From Lentisphaerae bacterium GWF2_57_35 (GTDB lineage: Bacteria; Verrucomicrobiota; Kiritimatiellia; CAIQIC01; GWF2-57-35), in assembly GCA_001804865.1 (NCBI GenBank), contig MHBK01000009.1, positions 62,001 to 126,000 on the forward strand: 64,000 nt of DNA, given 5' to 3'. The translations under genes were made by a program, and so were the position numbers. Below are positions 16,966 through 25,042 of the stretch, one piece after another. Within the stretch, counting starts at the first letter, position 1. Each line of letters starts with the position of its first letter. The notes beneath the pieces are model-generated. The model worked only from the letters and a program-made list of their open reading frames with translations. It was not told the DNA's origin and made no database searches.

Positions 16966-17661
16966 ATGTATCTGACTCCCATCATGGCTTCGGTGCTGAC
17001 CAACAAATCGAACGAAACCGCCGCCCCTTCCCGTGAGGTCCAGGAAATCCCCTCCGAATCCTTTGGAAGCGTTTTGAGCCATCAAATCGGGTCCACGACG
17101 CCGTCCCTATACTCCTCCAGCGTCTCGCCCCTCCGCCGCAACACATCGCTTTATCCGACCATGATCCCAGGCGTGCAGATTGGCGAAGCCGTCGCCGGCA
17201 ATCGCGCGTTGGACGGCAACCGGGAAACCCAGAACTTCGGCAACGAAAAAATTTGGCGCAACGGCAGCAGCAACCTGCCGGTTCGATGCCTGGCCAACGA
17301 CGGCAAGACCAACGGCCAGGGCAAGGATTACTTCTGCGACAACATGGTCAGCGCCACCGGCGCCCTGGAAATGCGCAAGAATGCCAACGGCTCCATCACC
17401 GCCATCGGCCGCGATTTCATCAGCCCCGAAACCGGGCTGTATTACAAATTCATGGGTTACACCGTCATGAAAACCAGCAATCCGTTGGTGACGGATAATG
17501 TTCTCACGCTGGGCTCCGGCCAGCAAAAGGAAGTGTTCAGGGCCTACTGGAATACCTACAAGGTCTCCGACCTGGGCTCCTCCATCGCCACCGGACGAGC
17601 CGCCGCCACCACCGAGGCCCAACTGCACGAACTGCAAAAAAACACGTTGATGAATCTGTAG
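16966..17661 (+). CDS. Hypothetical protein downstream of a radical SAM gene
   Basis: A protein of about 231 residues that I do not recognise. It starts MYLTPIMASVLTNKSNE and is rich in Asn, Gly, Ser and Thr. It has no signal peptide and no long hydrophobic segment, and only two Cys (LPVRCLANDG and DYFCDNM). The C-terminal part (STATGRAAATTEAQL-like, then HELQKNTLMNL) looks helical. The ATG at 16966 has a CGGAGAG ribosome site. It follows the radical SAM gene by 19 nt, so cotranscription and a shared function are likely, for example as modified substrate. That role is inference only. Confidence 0.6.
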   Translation: MYLTPIMASVLTNKSNETAAPSREVQEIPSESFGSVLSHQIGSTTPSLYSSSVSPLRRNTSLYPTMIPGVQIGEAVAGNRALDGNRETQNFGNEKIWRNGSSNLPVRCLANDGKTNGQGKDYFCDNMVSATGALEMRKNANGSITAIGRDFISPETGLYYKFMGYTVMKTSNPLVTDNVLTLGSGQQKEVFRAYWNTYKVSDLGSSIATGRAAATTEAQLHELQKNTLMNL

Positions 17662-17684
17662 TCCCGCCAGAACAGGCAGACAAC

Positions 17685-17795
17685 TTAAGAGGGTTTTTCA
17701 AAAGGCAATTCGGCGCGTTCCAGAGCATCGACCATGCGCATGACATCGTCGGCGCCTCCAGCGGTTTGCCAATCGTAGAACTGTCGTTTAGTCAT
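17685..17795 (-). pseudogene. Short ORF, probable remnant of a nucleotidyltransferase-type gene
   Basis: A 36-residue frame starting MTKRQFYDWQTAGGADDVMR and ending in ALERAELPFEKPS. The sequence resembles the first residues of small nucleotidyltransferase (AbiEii/MNT-like) proteins, where a helix and then ALIGGVAV would be expected. Here the frame stops just before that point. It is embedded in repeat-rich DNA, so a truncated remnant is more likely than a working gene. The match is from memory of the family and is uncertain. Confidence 0.35.
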
Positions 17796-17849
17796 GCCTT
17801 ACATTCTAGTCCAGACGCCATTTCCGAGGCGAGTTCATTTTCCGCCCTC

Positions 17850-18000
17850 CGTCGCGACCAGGTGCATCCTGACACGGCCCCTCCTCAACGTCTGGAAAGA
17901 AACCACCGGCTTACGCCGGCGGCTACGTAGCCGCGTCCGTAAGGACGTGGATTCTTATTCGTATGCGCGGGGGCCGTGTCAAGATGCGCTCGTCGCGACC
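17850..18000. mobile_element. MITE-like element with 18-bp inverted ends, carrying repeat copy B
   Basis: Inverted arms lie at 17864-17881 and 17970-17987, 18 nt each with one mismatch. They enclose most of the second copy of the 98-bp repeat (17890-17987), whose last 18 bp form the right arm. The whole is flanked by the 10-bp direct repeat CGTCGCGACC at 17850-17859 and 17991-18000. No coding capacity is present. The structure is that of a small non-autonomous element, although the flanking decamer is itself partly palindromic and also present at the related 13.9-kb repeat. Confidence 0.5.
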
Positions 18001-18038
18001 GAAAGAAGAAGGTTCCGACAGAGCGGAACCCTCCAAAA
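17987..18038 (-). repeat. Dispersed hairpin repeat, copy 2 (inverted relative to copy 1)
   Basis: Reverse-complement match to 13853-13905, with the hairpin GGTTCCGACAGAGCGGAACC at its centre. It lies directly beside the MITE-like element and before the 3' end of the minus-strand methyltransferase gene. Apart from these elements and the remnant at 17685, the gap 17662-18066 shows nothing else. Confidence 0.85.
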
Positions 18039-18066
18039 TCTTTGAGAGCTTTTTTGGCGCATCTCT

Positions 18067-19116
18067 TCAGATACAATTTTCTTCCGAAACCAGCGTCAGG
18101 ATTTCCCCCTCCCTGCGCAAGCAAAGGCAGGGGCTGGAACGATCGTTGAAGCGCCAGTTCACAAACAGCATTCCTTCGTTTTCCATCGATTGGAAAAGGT
18201 GGGTCAACAACAACATCTGCTCGGGCTCGGTCAGGTGTCGGTGTACATTGGCGAGCAGAATCACGTCGTAACGCCGAGGCAAGGGACGCCGGAGAAGATC
18301 CGAACCATACAGCAAAATCCGTTCTTCCCTGGCCACTTGGCGCGCCATTAGGCGATCGGGAGGAATCACATCGACGCCATGAAGGTCTTCACAAAGCCCT
18401 CCCGCGCGCAACATCTCGGCCGCCAGCCGCACGCCCGGAGCGCCGCCGGCCATGGCGCAACCCACATCGACATACGAACATCCGCGCCGGCCTTGCTCCG
18501 TCATCAGGCGAGCCATCCAGGCCAGAACCGGTTTAAGCCGGGTTAAATCCGTGGTCGAGTTGAAGGTCAACCCCCGGTCTACGGCGCGATAGACCTTTTT
18601 CAAATAGCGTCTTCCAAAATGACGGGAACTTGCCAACACATTGTCCAGCAGCAAAACCTCCAGCAAGCCCAACCGCCGAAGCATATCGCTGGGCACGTCG
18701 TCGGACGATGGAATGTAGCCTCTCAGCGAGACCGGAATCAGATCGGACAGTCCGGCCAAAACCCGATCGCGCAGATGCGAGGAAACCCCGGTCCCCACCA
18801 TCTGCCGAAGCCGCTCCATCCGCTGCAACACCGCTTGAACCAGTTCCCCTTCTTTTCCTTGGACTTTGGACTCCCCCTTAACCATCCACGTCCTCCCCCA
18901 AGCATAAATCCGGTTCATCTCGTCCAGAATGCTTTTGGGCGTCTCGTCGGAAGAGCTGGGCATATGTCGCAGCCGACGAAGGGTCCGGTCGCATTTTTCA
19001 ACAGCCAGGGGCGACGACAACGGCGCATAACAAGCGCTGCCCTCAAAAAGCGGATGCAGCCGAAGCTCAGCCGGCAGCAAAGTCGCGGGCTCCCCACCTG
19101 TGAGAATGGTCGTCAT
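18067..19116 (-). CDS. SAM-dependent methyltransferase-like protein
   Basis: A 349-residue protein. The C-terminal half has a class I methyltransferase pattern: CSYVDVGCAMAGGAPGVRLA (motif I region), DLHGVDVIPPD (acidic residue after strand 2), and YDVILLANVHRHLTEPEQ (motif IV region), then FVNWRF. The N-terminal 190 residues are helical and unrecognised, with many Arg and Leu. It stands alone between repeat-rich gaps, with no obvious operon partner. Substrate unknown. Motif I is less canonical than in the other methyltransferases here, so activity is not certain. Confidence 0.6.
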   Translation of the reverse strand: MTTILTGGEPATLLPAELRLHPLFEGSACYAPLSSPLAVEKCDRTLRRLRHMPSSSDETPKSILDEMNRIYAWGRTWMVKGESKVQGKEGELVQAVLQRMERLRQMVGTGVSSHLRDRVLAGLSDLIPVSLRGYIPSSDDVPSDMLRRLGLLEVLLLDNVLASSRHFGRRYLKKVYRAVDRGLTFNSTTDLTRLKPVLAWMARLMTEQGRRGCSYVDVGCAMAGGAPGVRLAAEMLRAGGLCEDLHGVDVIPPDRLMARQVAREERILLYGSDLLRRPLPRRYDVILLANVHRHLTEPEQMLLLTHLFQSMENEGMLFVNWRFNDRSSPCLCLRREGEILTLVSEENCI

Positions 19117-19348
19117 GATTCGTTAATTAGCAGCCGTCATGCCTAATAAACACGGGTTTAAGCAGAGCCCATGCCACACAGGTTCAAAGCCTTAGTCCTA
19201 TTTAGGCGCAGGCAAAAATTGCCGCACGGCATCCGACCTGCTACAATGCACTTGATCGGCCTTTCTTATGAAACTTTCGGATAGAGGACCTGGGAATTGA
19301 CGGGGACGAAGTCTGCCCATATCCAATTCATGCCGAACAAAATCAATC

Positions 19349-19451
19349 TTAACCACGAATGAACACGAATAGACACGAATTAGTTCATTCTGCCATTATG
19401 GGCTCCTTTCTTTGCGTTGATTCGTGTTCATTCGTGTTCATTCGTGGTTGA
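19349..19451. repeat. Stem-loop repeat of the AACCACGAATGAACACGAAT family, copy 1
   Basis: The left arm TTAACCACGAATGAACACGA (19349-19368) and the right arm ending TTCATTCGTGGTTGA (to 19451) are near-perfect inverted repeats of about 35 bp, with internal repeats of the GAACACGAAT type. A second copy is at 23233-23315. The rest of the gap 19117-19456 shows nothing I can name. The element runs to within a few bases of the next gene. Confidence 0.9.
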
Positions 19452-19456
19452 ATCCC

Positions 19457-21505
19457 GTGACCCCTCCCCTTTCATTGGAGATTTCGCCGTTGCTGGCACG
19501 CAACATGGACGTTTTGCGCCGCCGATTTCCGGCTCTCGCCCAACGCCTGGACGCTTTTCCCGGCAAGGATCACGTCCGGATTCTTCGAGCCCAAGACGGC
19601 AGCGTGGCGTATGGCGTCGAACAAAACGGCCGCGTCATTCCCGTCACCGACGTTCGGGAACCCACCCGCCGCATGCAGGCGCAACTGGATCAAATGAGCC
19701 GGCAACTGACGGACTTCACTCGCCCCGTTCTGTTCGTAGGGCTTTATCCAGGCAACGAATTAATCGCCATTTTCGACCAGTGCGAAAAAGTCTCCACCCC
19801 TCATTGCCCCCAGCCCATCACCGTCTGTGTGGATTCGACCGTCTGCCTCCAAGGCTTCCTTCAAACCTGGGATGTCGCCAATATCCTGGAATCGCCCAGG
19901 GTTCGATTCGTCTGGCACGAAGATATCCCCGAACTGATTGGCGCGCTGCGCGAACATCCGGAAATACCGCATGTGTTCACCCTCGTCAGCGGAGCCGGCG
20001 ACCGAACGCTCAACACGATCCTTCCGCCGTTGGCCGCACTGATCCAGGAACGCGAAGCCGAAACCCGTCGCCTTCAGGAGGAAAACAACGCCTATTACAA
20101 CGGCCTCGATGACGTTCAACTGGCCCAACTCATCTCCGGCCAAGGCGGACGCAAGCCCCGCCTAATGATGCCCACCGCCTCCTGGTCCACCTTCATTCAG
20201 CACAGCACGCGCGACACCTGCGCCGCCTTCGACGCGCTTGGCTGGGAGACGCGCCTGCTCAGGATGGAAGCCATGATGACCCCCTATTACCTGGTCAGCC
20301 AGCTTCACGAGTTCAAGCCGGACGTCTTCCTCTTCATCGACCACCTGCGCTACGAAGCCGAAGAAGTCTATCCCCGCAACATGATGTACGTCGCCTGGGT
20401 CCAGGACGAAATGGCCAACATCCATTGCCTACAAGCCGGGCAGAAGCTGCAGGAATACGCCCAAGCCGGCAAGCGCGATCTCGTCATCGGACACACCGAG
20501 CGTTTGGACTCGGTCTTCGGCTATCCCAAGGAACGCCTGACCCCCATGATCATCCCCGCCGATCCGCGCGTTTTCTATCCCATAACCTTGTCCAATCTCG
20601 ACCGGAACAAATACGGCTGCGAAATCGCCTTCATGAGCAACTGCGGCCTCTCTTCGGAACGGGCTGTCGACGAGAAAATCGCCCCGGTCGTCGAATCCCT
20701 GGGCATCTCCCGCGCCACCGTGCAATCGATTCACGATCGGCTCTGGACCCTTTATCGCGCAGGCGCCGTCTTCAGCGAGCGAGAAGCGTTTCTCGCGGAG
20801 ATGATGAAATTCCCGGAATTCGAGGCCTCCTATAACACAAACAACGAAGCCGCCTCCCCCGCCGGCGAGAGCCGTCAGGACGCCCTTTTGCGCATCTTCC
20901 TGTGGGGATTCAACGACACGATTTATCGGCATGTAGCGCTGGAATGGCTCGATGAATTGGGCCTCGACCTTCATCTTTACGGACACGGCTGGGAGCAGCA
21001 CCCGCGGTTTTCGAAATATGCACGAGGCATCCTGACTCACGGCCCCGAACTCAACATCGCCTATCAAGCCGCCCACTTGAACCTTCACCTAAACATCACC
21101 TACGGCATGCACCAGCGCCTGTGGGAAATCATGGCCGCCGGGGCTCAACCCCTGCTGCGTTATCCCCGCCCCAAGCCCAACGAACCGCCCGCCTCTGTGA
21201 TGCGCGAATTCGCCGAAGTGCTGCTGGAAGGAAAAGACTTCTCCCAACTGCCCGAATCCAGCCAGGAAGTCATTAACGACTATGTCTTCACTATCGCTTA
21301 TGGAATGGCGCAGCTCGACGCCAAGGAGCCCAAGCCCAACCAGGAACCCCTTGAAACCCGCGTGATGGCGCGCCTGGAAGAAATCGTCATGAATCGCCCG
21401 GCCTGGCTCATCCCTGATTTCGAAAAATACGCCTTCCACGACAAAGCCACGATGACTGAACGGCTGGAATTTCTGCTGCAGAAGACAAACGGCAAAGAGT
21501 TTTAA
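19457..21505 (+). CDS. CgeB-like glycosyltransferase
   Basis: A protein of about 682 residues. The N-terminal part (LLARNMDVLRRRFPALAQRL onward) resembles the helical start of MAF/DUF115-like proteins. The C-terminal half is a GT-B fold of the CgeB type (Glyco_trans_1_2): LLRIFLWGFNDTIYRHVALE, DLHLYGHGWEQHPRF, AYQAAHLNLHLNI, then MHQRLWEIMAAGAQPLLRYPRP. The start is uncertain. The frame reads back into the stem-loop repeat, and candidates are GTG 19457, TTG 19490 (with GGAG 9 nt upstream) and ATG 19505. The N-terminal helix favours one of the first two. Likely a cytosolic sugar transferase acting on a glycan or protein. Confidence 0.75.
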   Translation: MTPPLSLEISPLLARNMDVLRRRFPALAQRLDAFPGKDHVRILRAQDGSVAYGVEQNGRVIPVTDVREPTRRMQAQLDQMSRQLTDFTRPVLFVGLYPGNELIAIFDQCEKVSTPHCPQPITVCVDSTVCLQGFLQTWDVANILESPRVRFVWHEDIPELIGALREHPEIPHVFTLVSGAGDRTLNTILPPLAALIQEREAETRRLQEENNAYYNGLDDVQLAQLISGQGGRKPRLMMPTASWSTFIQHSTRDTCAAFDALGWETRLLRMEAMMTPYYLVSQLHEFKPDVFLFIDHLRYEAEEVYPRNMMYVAWVQDEMANIHCLQAGQKLQEYAQAGKRDLVIGHTERLDSVFGYPKERLTPMIIPADPRVFYPITLSNLDRNKYGCEIAFMSNCGLSSERAVDEKIAPVVESLGISRATVQSIHDRLWTLYRAGAVFSEREAFLAEMMKFPEFEASYNTNNEAASPAGESRQDALLRIFLWGFNDTIYRHVALEWLDELGLDLHLYGHGWEQHPRFSKYARGILTHGPELNIAYQAAHLNLHLNITYGMHQRLWEIMAAGAQPLLRYPRPKPNEPPASVMREFAEVLLEGKDFSQLPESSQEVINDYVFTIAYGMAQLDAKEPKPNQEPLETRVMARLEEIVMNRPAWLIPDFEKYAFHDKATMTERLEFLLQKTNGKEF

Positions 21506-21551
21506 CGCAAAGCTCGCGAAGAAATCATGAATTCTGAGAAAGAAATACTTG

Positions 21552-21626
21552 GCCCACAGATCACACAGATAAACACCGATAAAATCCACTCTAATTTATC
21601 TGAGTCAATCAGCGTGATCTGTGGGC
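21552..21626. repeat. Stem-loop repeat (GCCCACAGATCACAC type)
   Basis: The left arm GCCCACAGATCACAC (21552 onward) and the right arm GTGATCTGTGGGC (ending 21626) pair over more than 30 nt with some mismatches. This is a different sequence family from the AACCACGAAT element but has the same architecture. It lies in the gap before the metalloprotease gene. Confidence 0.85.
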
Positions 21627-21721
21627 AACAAATCCCCTCTTGCCTTTGCGTTAAAAAATCATCTCTTCCCTCCGTTTTACCCCCTCTTTCCGTTCGGGTA
21701 CCTTTTTCTTTAAGGCGGCCC

Positions 21722-23224
21722 ATGAAATCATTTAAGCCAACACTTCAACTCATAGCTATGGCGGTTATGGTTTCGTTGTCCTCCAAGGCAGGGTCCGCGG
21801 ACTCCACGCTGCTCTTCAGTCCGTCCCCCACTTCCCGAGGGCTTGACGCACGAAGCGGTCCCAGCCAGGGCAACCCCATCGAACTCAATTCGGCGGCCTT
21901 TGAACCCGGAGCCGTCCAACCCGGCAACACGCTCCTGATGGAGCCGCTACCCGGAACGTTTTTCACCGTGATCGTGGAAAAAATCGTCACCGACGTGAAT
22001 GGCACGCTCTCGTGGAAAGGCCAAGTCCAAGGTTATCCCAATGCCTTCTTCCTGCTGTCTTATTCCGATGGCCAAGCCTTGGGCTCGATCGAGTTCCCGG
22101 ATGAAGGAAAACGGTATTTCATTCGATACGACGCCGCTCTGCAACAACACGTCGCACAAGACGCCCTGCCGGCCGAATGGAAAGAACTGGAAGATTCGCC
22201 TTCTTTAATTCCTCCTGCCCTCAATCTCCAATCTCTAGTCACCCAATCTCCCCCCACGCCAACAGGCCCCACAACCATCGATGTGATGATCGTCTACACC
22301 CCCAACGCCAAAACCTGGGCCAACACATCGGGCGGAGGCATTAACAATGTGATCGCCCAAGCCATGTCGCGAGGACAACAGACCATGGACAACACCGCCG
22401 TCCCCGTCACGCTTCGGCTCATTCACTCCGCGGAAGTCAGCTATACGGAAAGCGGCAACTCCAACACCGATCTCAACCGCCTGACCAACCCGTCCGACGG
22501 CTACATGGACAACGTGCATACCTTGCGTTCGACCTACGGAGCCGACCTCGTCGCGCTCTTCACGCAAATAGAAGACACCGGCGGTCTCGGCTGGCTGTTG
22601 GACCTGACCACCGGACGCCCCACCCATGCCTTTTCCATCAGCCGGGTCCAGCAAGTCGCCTCAGGCTACACCACCATTCATGAACTGGGGCACAACATGG
22701 GCTGCCACCATCGCCGCAATCAGTCCACTCAACCCGGGCCAGGCCTCTATTCCTATTCCGCCGGCTGGCATTGGACCGGCGTCAATAACGGGAAATATGC
22801 CTCCGTCATGTCCTATGAAGACGGAGGCTACTCGCGCGTCGCCTATTGGTCCAGTCCCACCAACAAATACATGGGCGTCGCCACCGGCTCCGTCAACGAC
22901 GACAATGCCCGCACCATCCAAAACATCAAAAACGTCATCGCCGCCTATAAGTCGGCGCCAGCCGCCGCCTTCACCTTCAGAGCCGTCGCCCTGACCAATA
23001 ACGTCATCCTGCGGTGGACCAATCCGACGAATTGCGGCATCACCAGTCCCTACGTATATATCGTTACTCACGCCAGTCGTTACCCCACCAACACCTCGGA
23101 CGGAACGCCGATTTACTACGGAACCAACCAAGTCTACGAACACACGGGACTCCCGTCGAATCAGACCAACTACTACACCATCTGGGTCAGCAACGACGGC
23201 TTCAACTTCGTCGATCCGCCATAA
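21722..23224 (+). CDS. Secreted zinc metalloprotease (metzincin) with shared C-terminal module
   Basis: A 500-residue exported protein. A signal peptide (LQLIAMAVMVSLSSKAGSA) is followed by a propeptide-like region, then a metzincin catalytic domain starting near TIDVMIVYTPNA. The zinc site is HELGHNMGCHH (residues 320-330, pattern HExxHxxGxxH) with a Met-turn at SVMSYE. The last 84 residues (22970-23221) form the FTFRAVALTNNVILRW ... YYTIWVSNDG module shared with the proteins at 56.2 and 58.4 kb. The ATG at 21722 was chosen because the longer frame runs into a stem-loop repeat. Expected to act outside the cell or on the surface. Confidence 0.9.
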   Translation: MKSFKPTLQLIAMAVMVSLSSKAGSADSTLLFSPSPTSRGLDARSGPSQGNPIELNSAAFEPGAVQPGNTLLMEPLPGTFFTVIVEKIVTDVNGTLSWKGQVQGYPNAFFLLSYSDGQALGSIEFPDEGKRYFIRYDAALQQHVAQDALPAEWKELEDSPSLIPPALNLQSLVTQSPPTPTGPTTIDVMIVYTPNAKTWANTSGGGINNVIAQAMSRGQQTMDNTAVPVTLRLIHSAEVSYTESGNSNTDLNRLTNPSDGYMDNVHTLRSTYGADLVALFTQIEDTGGLGWLLDLTTGRPTHAFSISRVQQVASGYTTIHELGHNMGCHHRRNQSTQPGPGLYSYSAGWHWTGVNNGKYASVMSYEDGGYSRVAYWSSPTNKYMGVATGSVNDDNARTIQNIKNVIAAYKSAPAAAFTFRAVALTNNVILRWTNPTNCGITSPYVYIVTHASRYPTNTSDGTPIYYGTNQVYEHTGLPSNQTNYYTIWVSNDGFNFVDPP

Positions 23225-23232
23225 CACAATGC

Positions 23233-23315
23233 TTAACCACGAATGAACACGAATAGACACGAATTAAGAAATGCCCCCTCTTCATTAGTGTTAATTCGTG
23301 TTCATTCGTGGTTAA
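23233..23315. repeat. Stem-loop repeat of the AACCACGAATGAACACGAAT family, copy 2
   Basis: Left arm TTAACCACGAATGAACACGA from 23233, right arm TTCGTGTTCATTCGTGGTTA near 23315. It begins 8 nt after the stop codon of the metalloprotease gene and could serve as a processing or termination stem. The same left arm with the same internal AGACACGAATTA occurs at 19349. Confidence 0.92.
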
Positions 23316-23413
23316 AAAGTCTTCTTTTCCGAATTCGCAGAACCGCTTAAGCAGAAGGGCTCTATTGACGATTTCTTATGCGAGGGGGTACTTATAAGTG
23401 TGGAGGTTATCCA

Positions 23414-24853
23414 ATGAAAAAACCCGCGCGTAATATTAAAATCAGCCGGCGCGCTTCATGGAATAAGGAAGCGTGGAAACTCATTCTAACCCTCTGTATA
23501 GCCTCCGCTTCCACAACCTTCGCCAATCCCCCCGACATGACCGGCATCTGCATCCAAGACGGCAATTTGTATCTAGCCGCCGACACCACCAATTCTTTCG
23601 TGGTCGAACGCAAAACCCCTGACAGCGATTGGGAAACCTTGGGCATATTTACCCCCCCACCCGAAGGCGACATGGAATGGTTCCGCGCCATAAGCAGCCT
23701 GAGCACTTTGCCTAAAACCCAAAGTGATGCCATCGTTTTCGATCCAGCCAGTCCGACTCTACCTTCCGAGACGGATTCATCAGGCGCACTTGACGGCTGG
23801 ACTTTGATTGGCCGGTATTATGAGGACGCAGGAACTGTGATATATGGCCCCGTCGTCGAAATGAAAAGTGCTGCGGATGCCCCTACCACAGCGGGCAACA
23901 ATCACGCTGTGGCCACGCCGGATCCAGGCCGAGTAAAAATGTTCTGGTACAACACGAGTTCGAGAATGGTTGCTGCTTGGATGCTGTCGGCCACTGGAAC
24001 GCTTAAATCCTCAGGCACAAGTAACTCTGGAGGCATGAGCGCAGGCTGGGTGTTGAAGGGCGCAGGAGACATTAACCGAGACGGTATTGATGATATCATT
24101 TGGCACAACTCCAGCACGCGTATGGTCGCATACTGGATAATGGCGGCCGATGGCTATCTGCAGAGCTCCGGCCTCGCAAACGATGGAGCCATGGCAGCAG
24201 GATGGGAGCTTAAAGGCGTGGGCGATATCAATCGCGATGGAACGATTGATATTCTTTGGCACAATTCTTCGACACGCATGGTGGCTTACTGGCTGCTGAA
24301 TCAAAACGGAACGCTGAACTCCTCTGGCTTTTGTACCAGCAACACCATGTCTGCCGGGTGGGTCCTTAAAGGCGTGGGCGATATCGATCGTGATGGAACG
24401 GTTGATGTTCTTTGGCACAATTCTTCGACACGCATGGTGGCTTACTGGCTGCTGAATCAAAACGGAACACTGAATTCCTCTGGGTTATGCAATCCCAGCG
24501 GGATGTCGGCGGGCTGGGAATTCCGAGCGGCGGGCGATATTGATAACGACGGAACCATTGATGTGTTCTGGCATAACGCATCCACTAAACGCGTAGCCTT
24601 CTGGACCCTCAACGCAGACGGAACGCTAAAGGCTTCGGGGTTCTGTTTCGACGGCACGATGAGCGGCGGCTGGGTTTTGGAAGCGGCTGGCGATATCAAC
24701 AACGACGGAACTTCAGATTTGCTCTGGTATAATTCTTCCACATGTCGAGTGGCTTATTGGCTGCTGAATTCAAGTGGTGCGATGACCTCATCTGGCTTCT
24801 GCACCGATAGCGCCATGTCATCCGGATGGGCTCTTGAAGCCTCCGCTTTGTGA
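23414..24853 (+). CDS. Secreted FG-GAP/VCBS-like repeat protein
   Basis: A protein of about 479 residues with a long signal peptide ending near ASASTTFA (a basic N-region, then KLILTLCIASASTTF). After about 120 residues without a known domain, six repeats of about 52 residues follow. Each has the form W[HY]NSSTRMVAYW, then G.L.SSG, then M..GW.L, then GDINRDGT.D. The calcium-binding-like DxNxDGxxD loops mark them as FG-GAP/VCBS-type beta-propeller blades, and six blades would make one propeller. The start at 23414 has GGAGG at 23402-23406. Probably a surface or secreted binding protein. No catalytic motif is seen. Confidence 0.82.
   Translation: MKKPARNIKISRRASWNKEAWKLILTLCIASASTTFANPPDMTGICIQDGNLYLAADTTNSFVVERKTPDSDWETLGIFTPPPEGDMEWFRAISSLSTLPKTQSDAIVFDPASPTLPSETDSSGALDGWTLIGRYYEDAGTVIYGPVVEMKSAADAPTTAGNNHAVATPDPGRVKMFWYNTSSRMVAAWMLSATGTLKSSGTSNSGGMSAGWVLKGAGDINRDGIDDIIWHNSSTRMVAYWIMAADGYLQSSGLANDGAMAAGWELKGVGDINRDGTIDILWHNSSTRMVAYWLLNQNGTLNSSGFCTSNTMSAGWVLKGVGDIDRDGTVDVLWHNSSTRMVAYWLLNQNGTLNSSGLCNPSGMSAGWEFRAAGDIDNDGTIDVFWHNASTKRVAFWTLNADGTLKASGFCFDGTMSGGWVLEAAGDINNDGTSDLLWYNSSTCRVAYWLLNSSGAMTSSGFCTDSAMSSGWALEASAL
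23942..24850 (+). repeat. 156-bp internal coding repeats (six units)
   Basis: Units begin near 23942, 24094, 24250, 24406, 24562 and 24718. Units three and four are almost identical at DNA level over more than 80 bp (from 24250 and 24406), so they are a recent duplication. Confidence 0.85.
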
Positions 24854-25042
24854 GTCTCTTCGCGTAGATATAGGCAATGCTCGAACTCTTAGTTGTCTCA
24901 TCAACGTTTTGTGGTCTCCTAGGGCGAAGAGGACTCGAAGCCAGTTAAATCCACTATCCACCGGGCCTAGAGGCCAACATCAAAAATACGCACGGAGTTC
25001 TTACTAAATCCCCAGCCTCCACCTCCTGACTAAATAGCAAAA

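Noticed and set aside
18176-18197. Third copy of the TTTTCCAAT palindrome (TTTTCCATCGATTGGAAAA)
   Set aside because: It lies inside the methyltransferase coding sequence and is only partly matching, so it is not counted as a regulatory site.
24011-24460. Minus-strand frame with repeats opposite the FG-GAP-like protein
   Set aside because: A mirror of the plus-strand repeats; no start signal or domain.
24854-25042. Terminator formed by CTCTTCGC and GCGAAGAG after the FG-GAP-like gene
   Set aside because: The arms are about 60 nt apart and no T run follows, so the pairing is weak evidence.
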